From an uncultured Flavobacteriales bacterium (GTDB lineage Bacteria; Bacteroidota; Bacteroidia; Flavobacteriales_D; Crocinitomicaceae): a stretch of 12,464 nucleotides of DNA. The stretch is from contig CAJQOB010000332.1 in the NCBI GenBank assembly GCA_905479845.1, forward strand, positions 1 to 12,464, in the 5' to 3' direction. Within the stretch, counting starts at the first letter, position 1. Each line of letters starts with the position of its first letter. Under the pieces are notes generated by a model, which made no database searches, was not told where the DNA came from, and saw nothing but the letters and a program-made list of their open reading frames with translations. The position numbers and the translations under genes are program-made. Positions 12,445-12,464 of the stretch are shown one piece after another.

Positions 12445-12464
12445 GTTTGTTATTGTTTTACAGA

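Overview
The window (about 60% A+T) reads as a chromosomal segment of a Bacteroidota bacterium, probably Flavobacteriales; a Fluviicola/Crocinitomicaceae-like host is an inference only. The evidence is a secreted protein with a type IX secretion system (T9SS) C-terminal sorting domain, a PorG/DUF6089-like outer-membrane barrel, several lipoproteins, start sites with little sign of Shine-Dalgarno sequences, and promoter boxes of the Bacteroidota type (TAnnTTTG). There are 15 intact genes and one broken, partial gene. I see no mobile element, CRISPR array, tRNA or rRNA.

Layout. 1-410: the 3' part of a SAM-dependent methyltransferase gene, split by a one-base frameshift. 411-761: a gene-free stretch with a GC-rich structured patch. 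762-3240: an ECF sigma factor, a single-pass membrane protein whose periplasmic C-terminus resembles the last domain of GldM, and a PorG-like outer-membrane barrel. This is the most interesting block, because all three genes can be tied to envelope or T9SS regulation. A strong terminator follows. 3322-5231: pyrD (pyrimidine synthesis) and an HMG-CoA lyase gene (leucine or ketone-body catabolism), probably co-transcribed. 5282-6363: two overlapping lipoprotein genes of unknown function.

Minus strand, 9128 down to 6426: a DUF4268 protein, a small membrane-anchored acidic protein, a prohibitin/SPFH-family lipoprotein with its own terminator, and a T9SS cargo protein with a cleaved-adhesin-like domain and a perfect FNR-type palindrome upstream. 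Plus strand, 9239-12387: a rhodanese lipoprotein and an abutting membrane protein, a secreted protein of unknown function, and an RhlE-type DEAD-box RNA helicase whose promoter box ends only 3 bases before the start codon. A 13-bp-stem terminator closes the window.

Most of the rest is ordinary housekeeping and envelope gene content. No defence system or clearly new machinery is visible. The candidate for something undescribed is the sigma factor / GldM-like-domain membrane protein / PorG-like barrel trio, which could be a surface-secretion sensing circuit. That function is inferred from domain resemblance and gene order.
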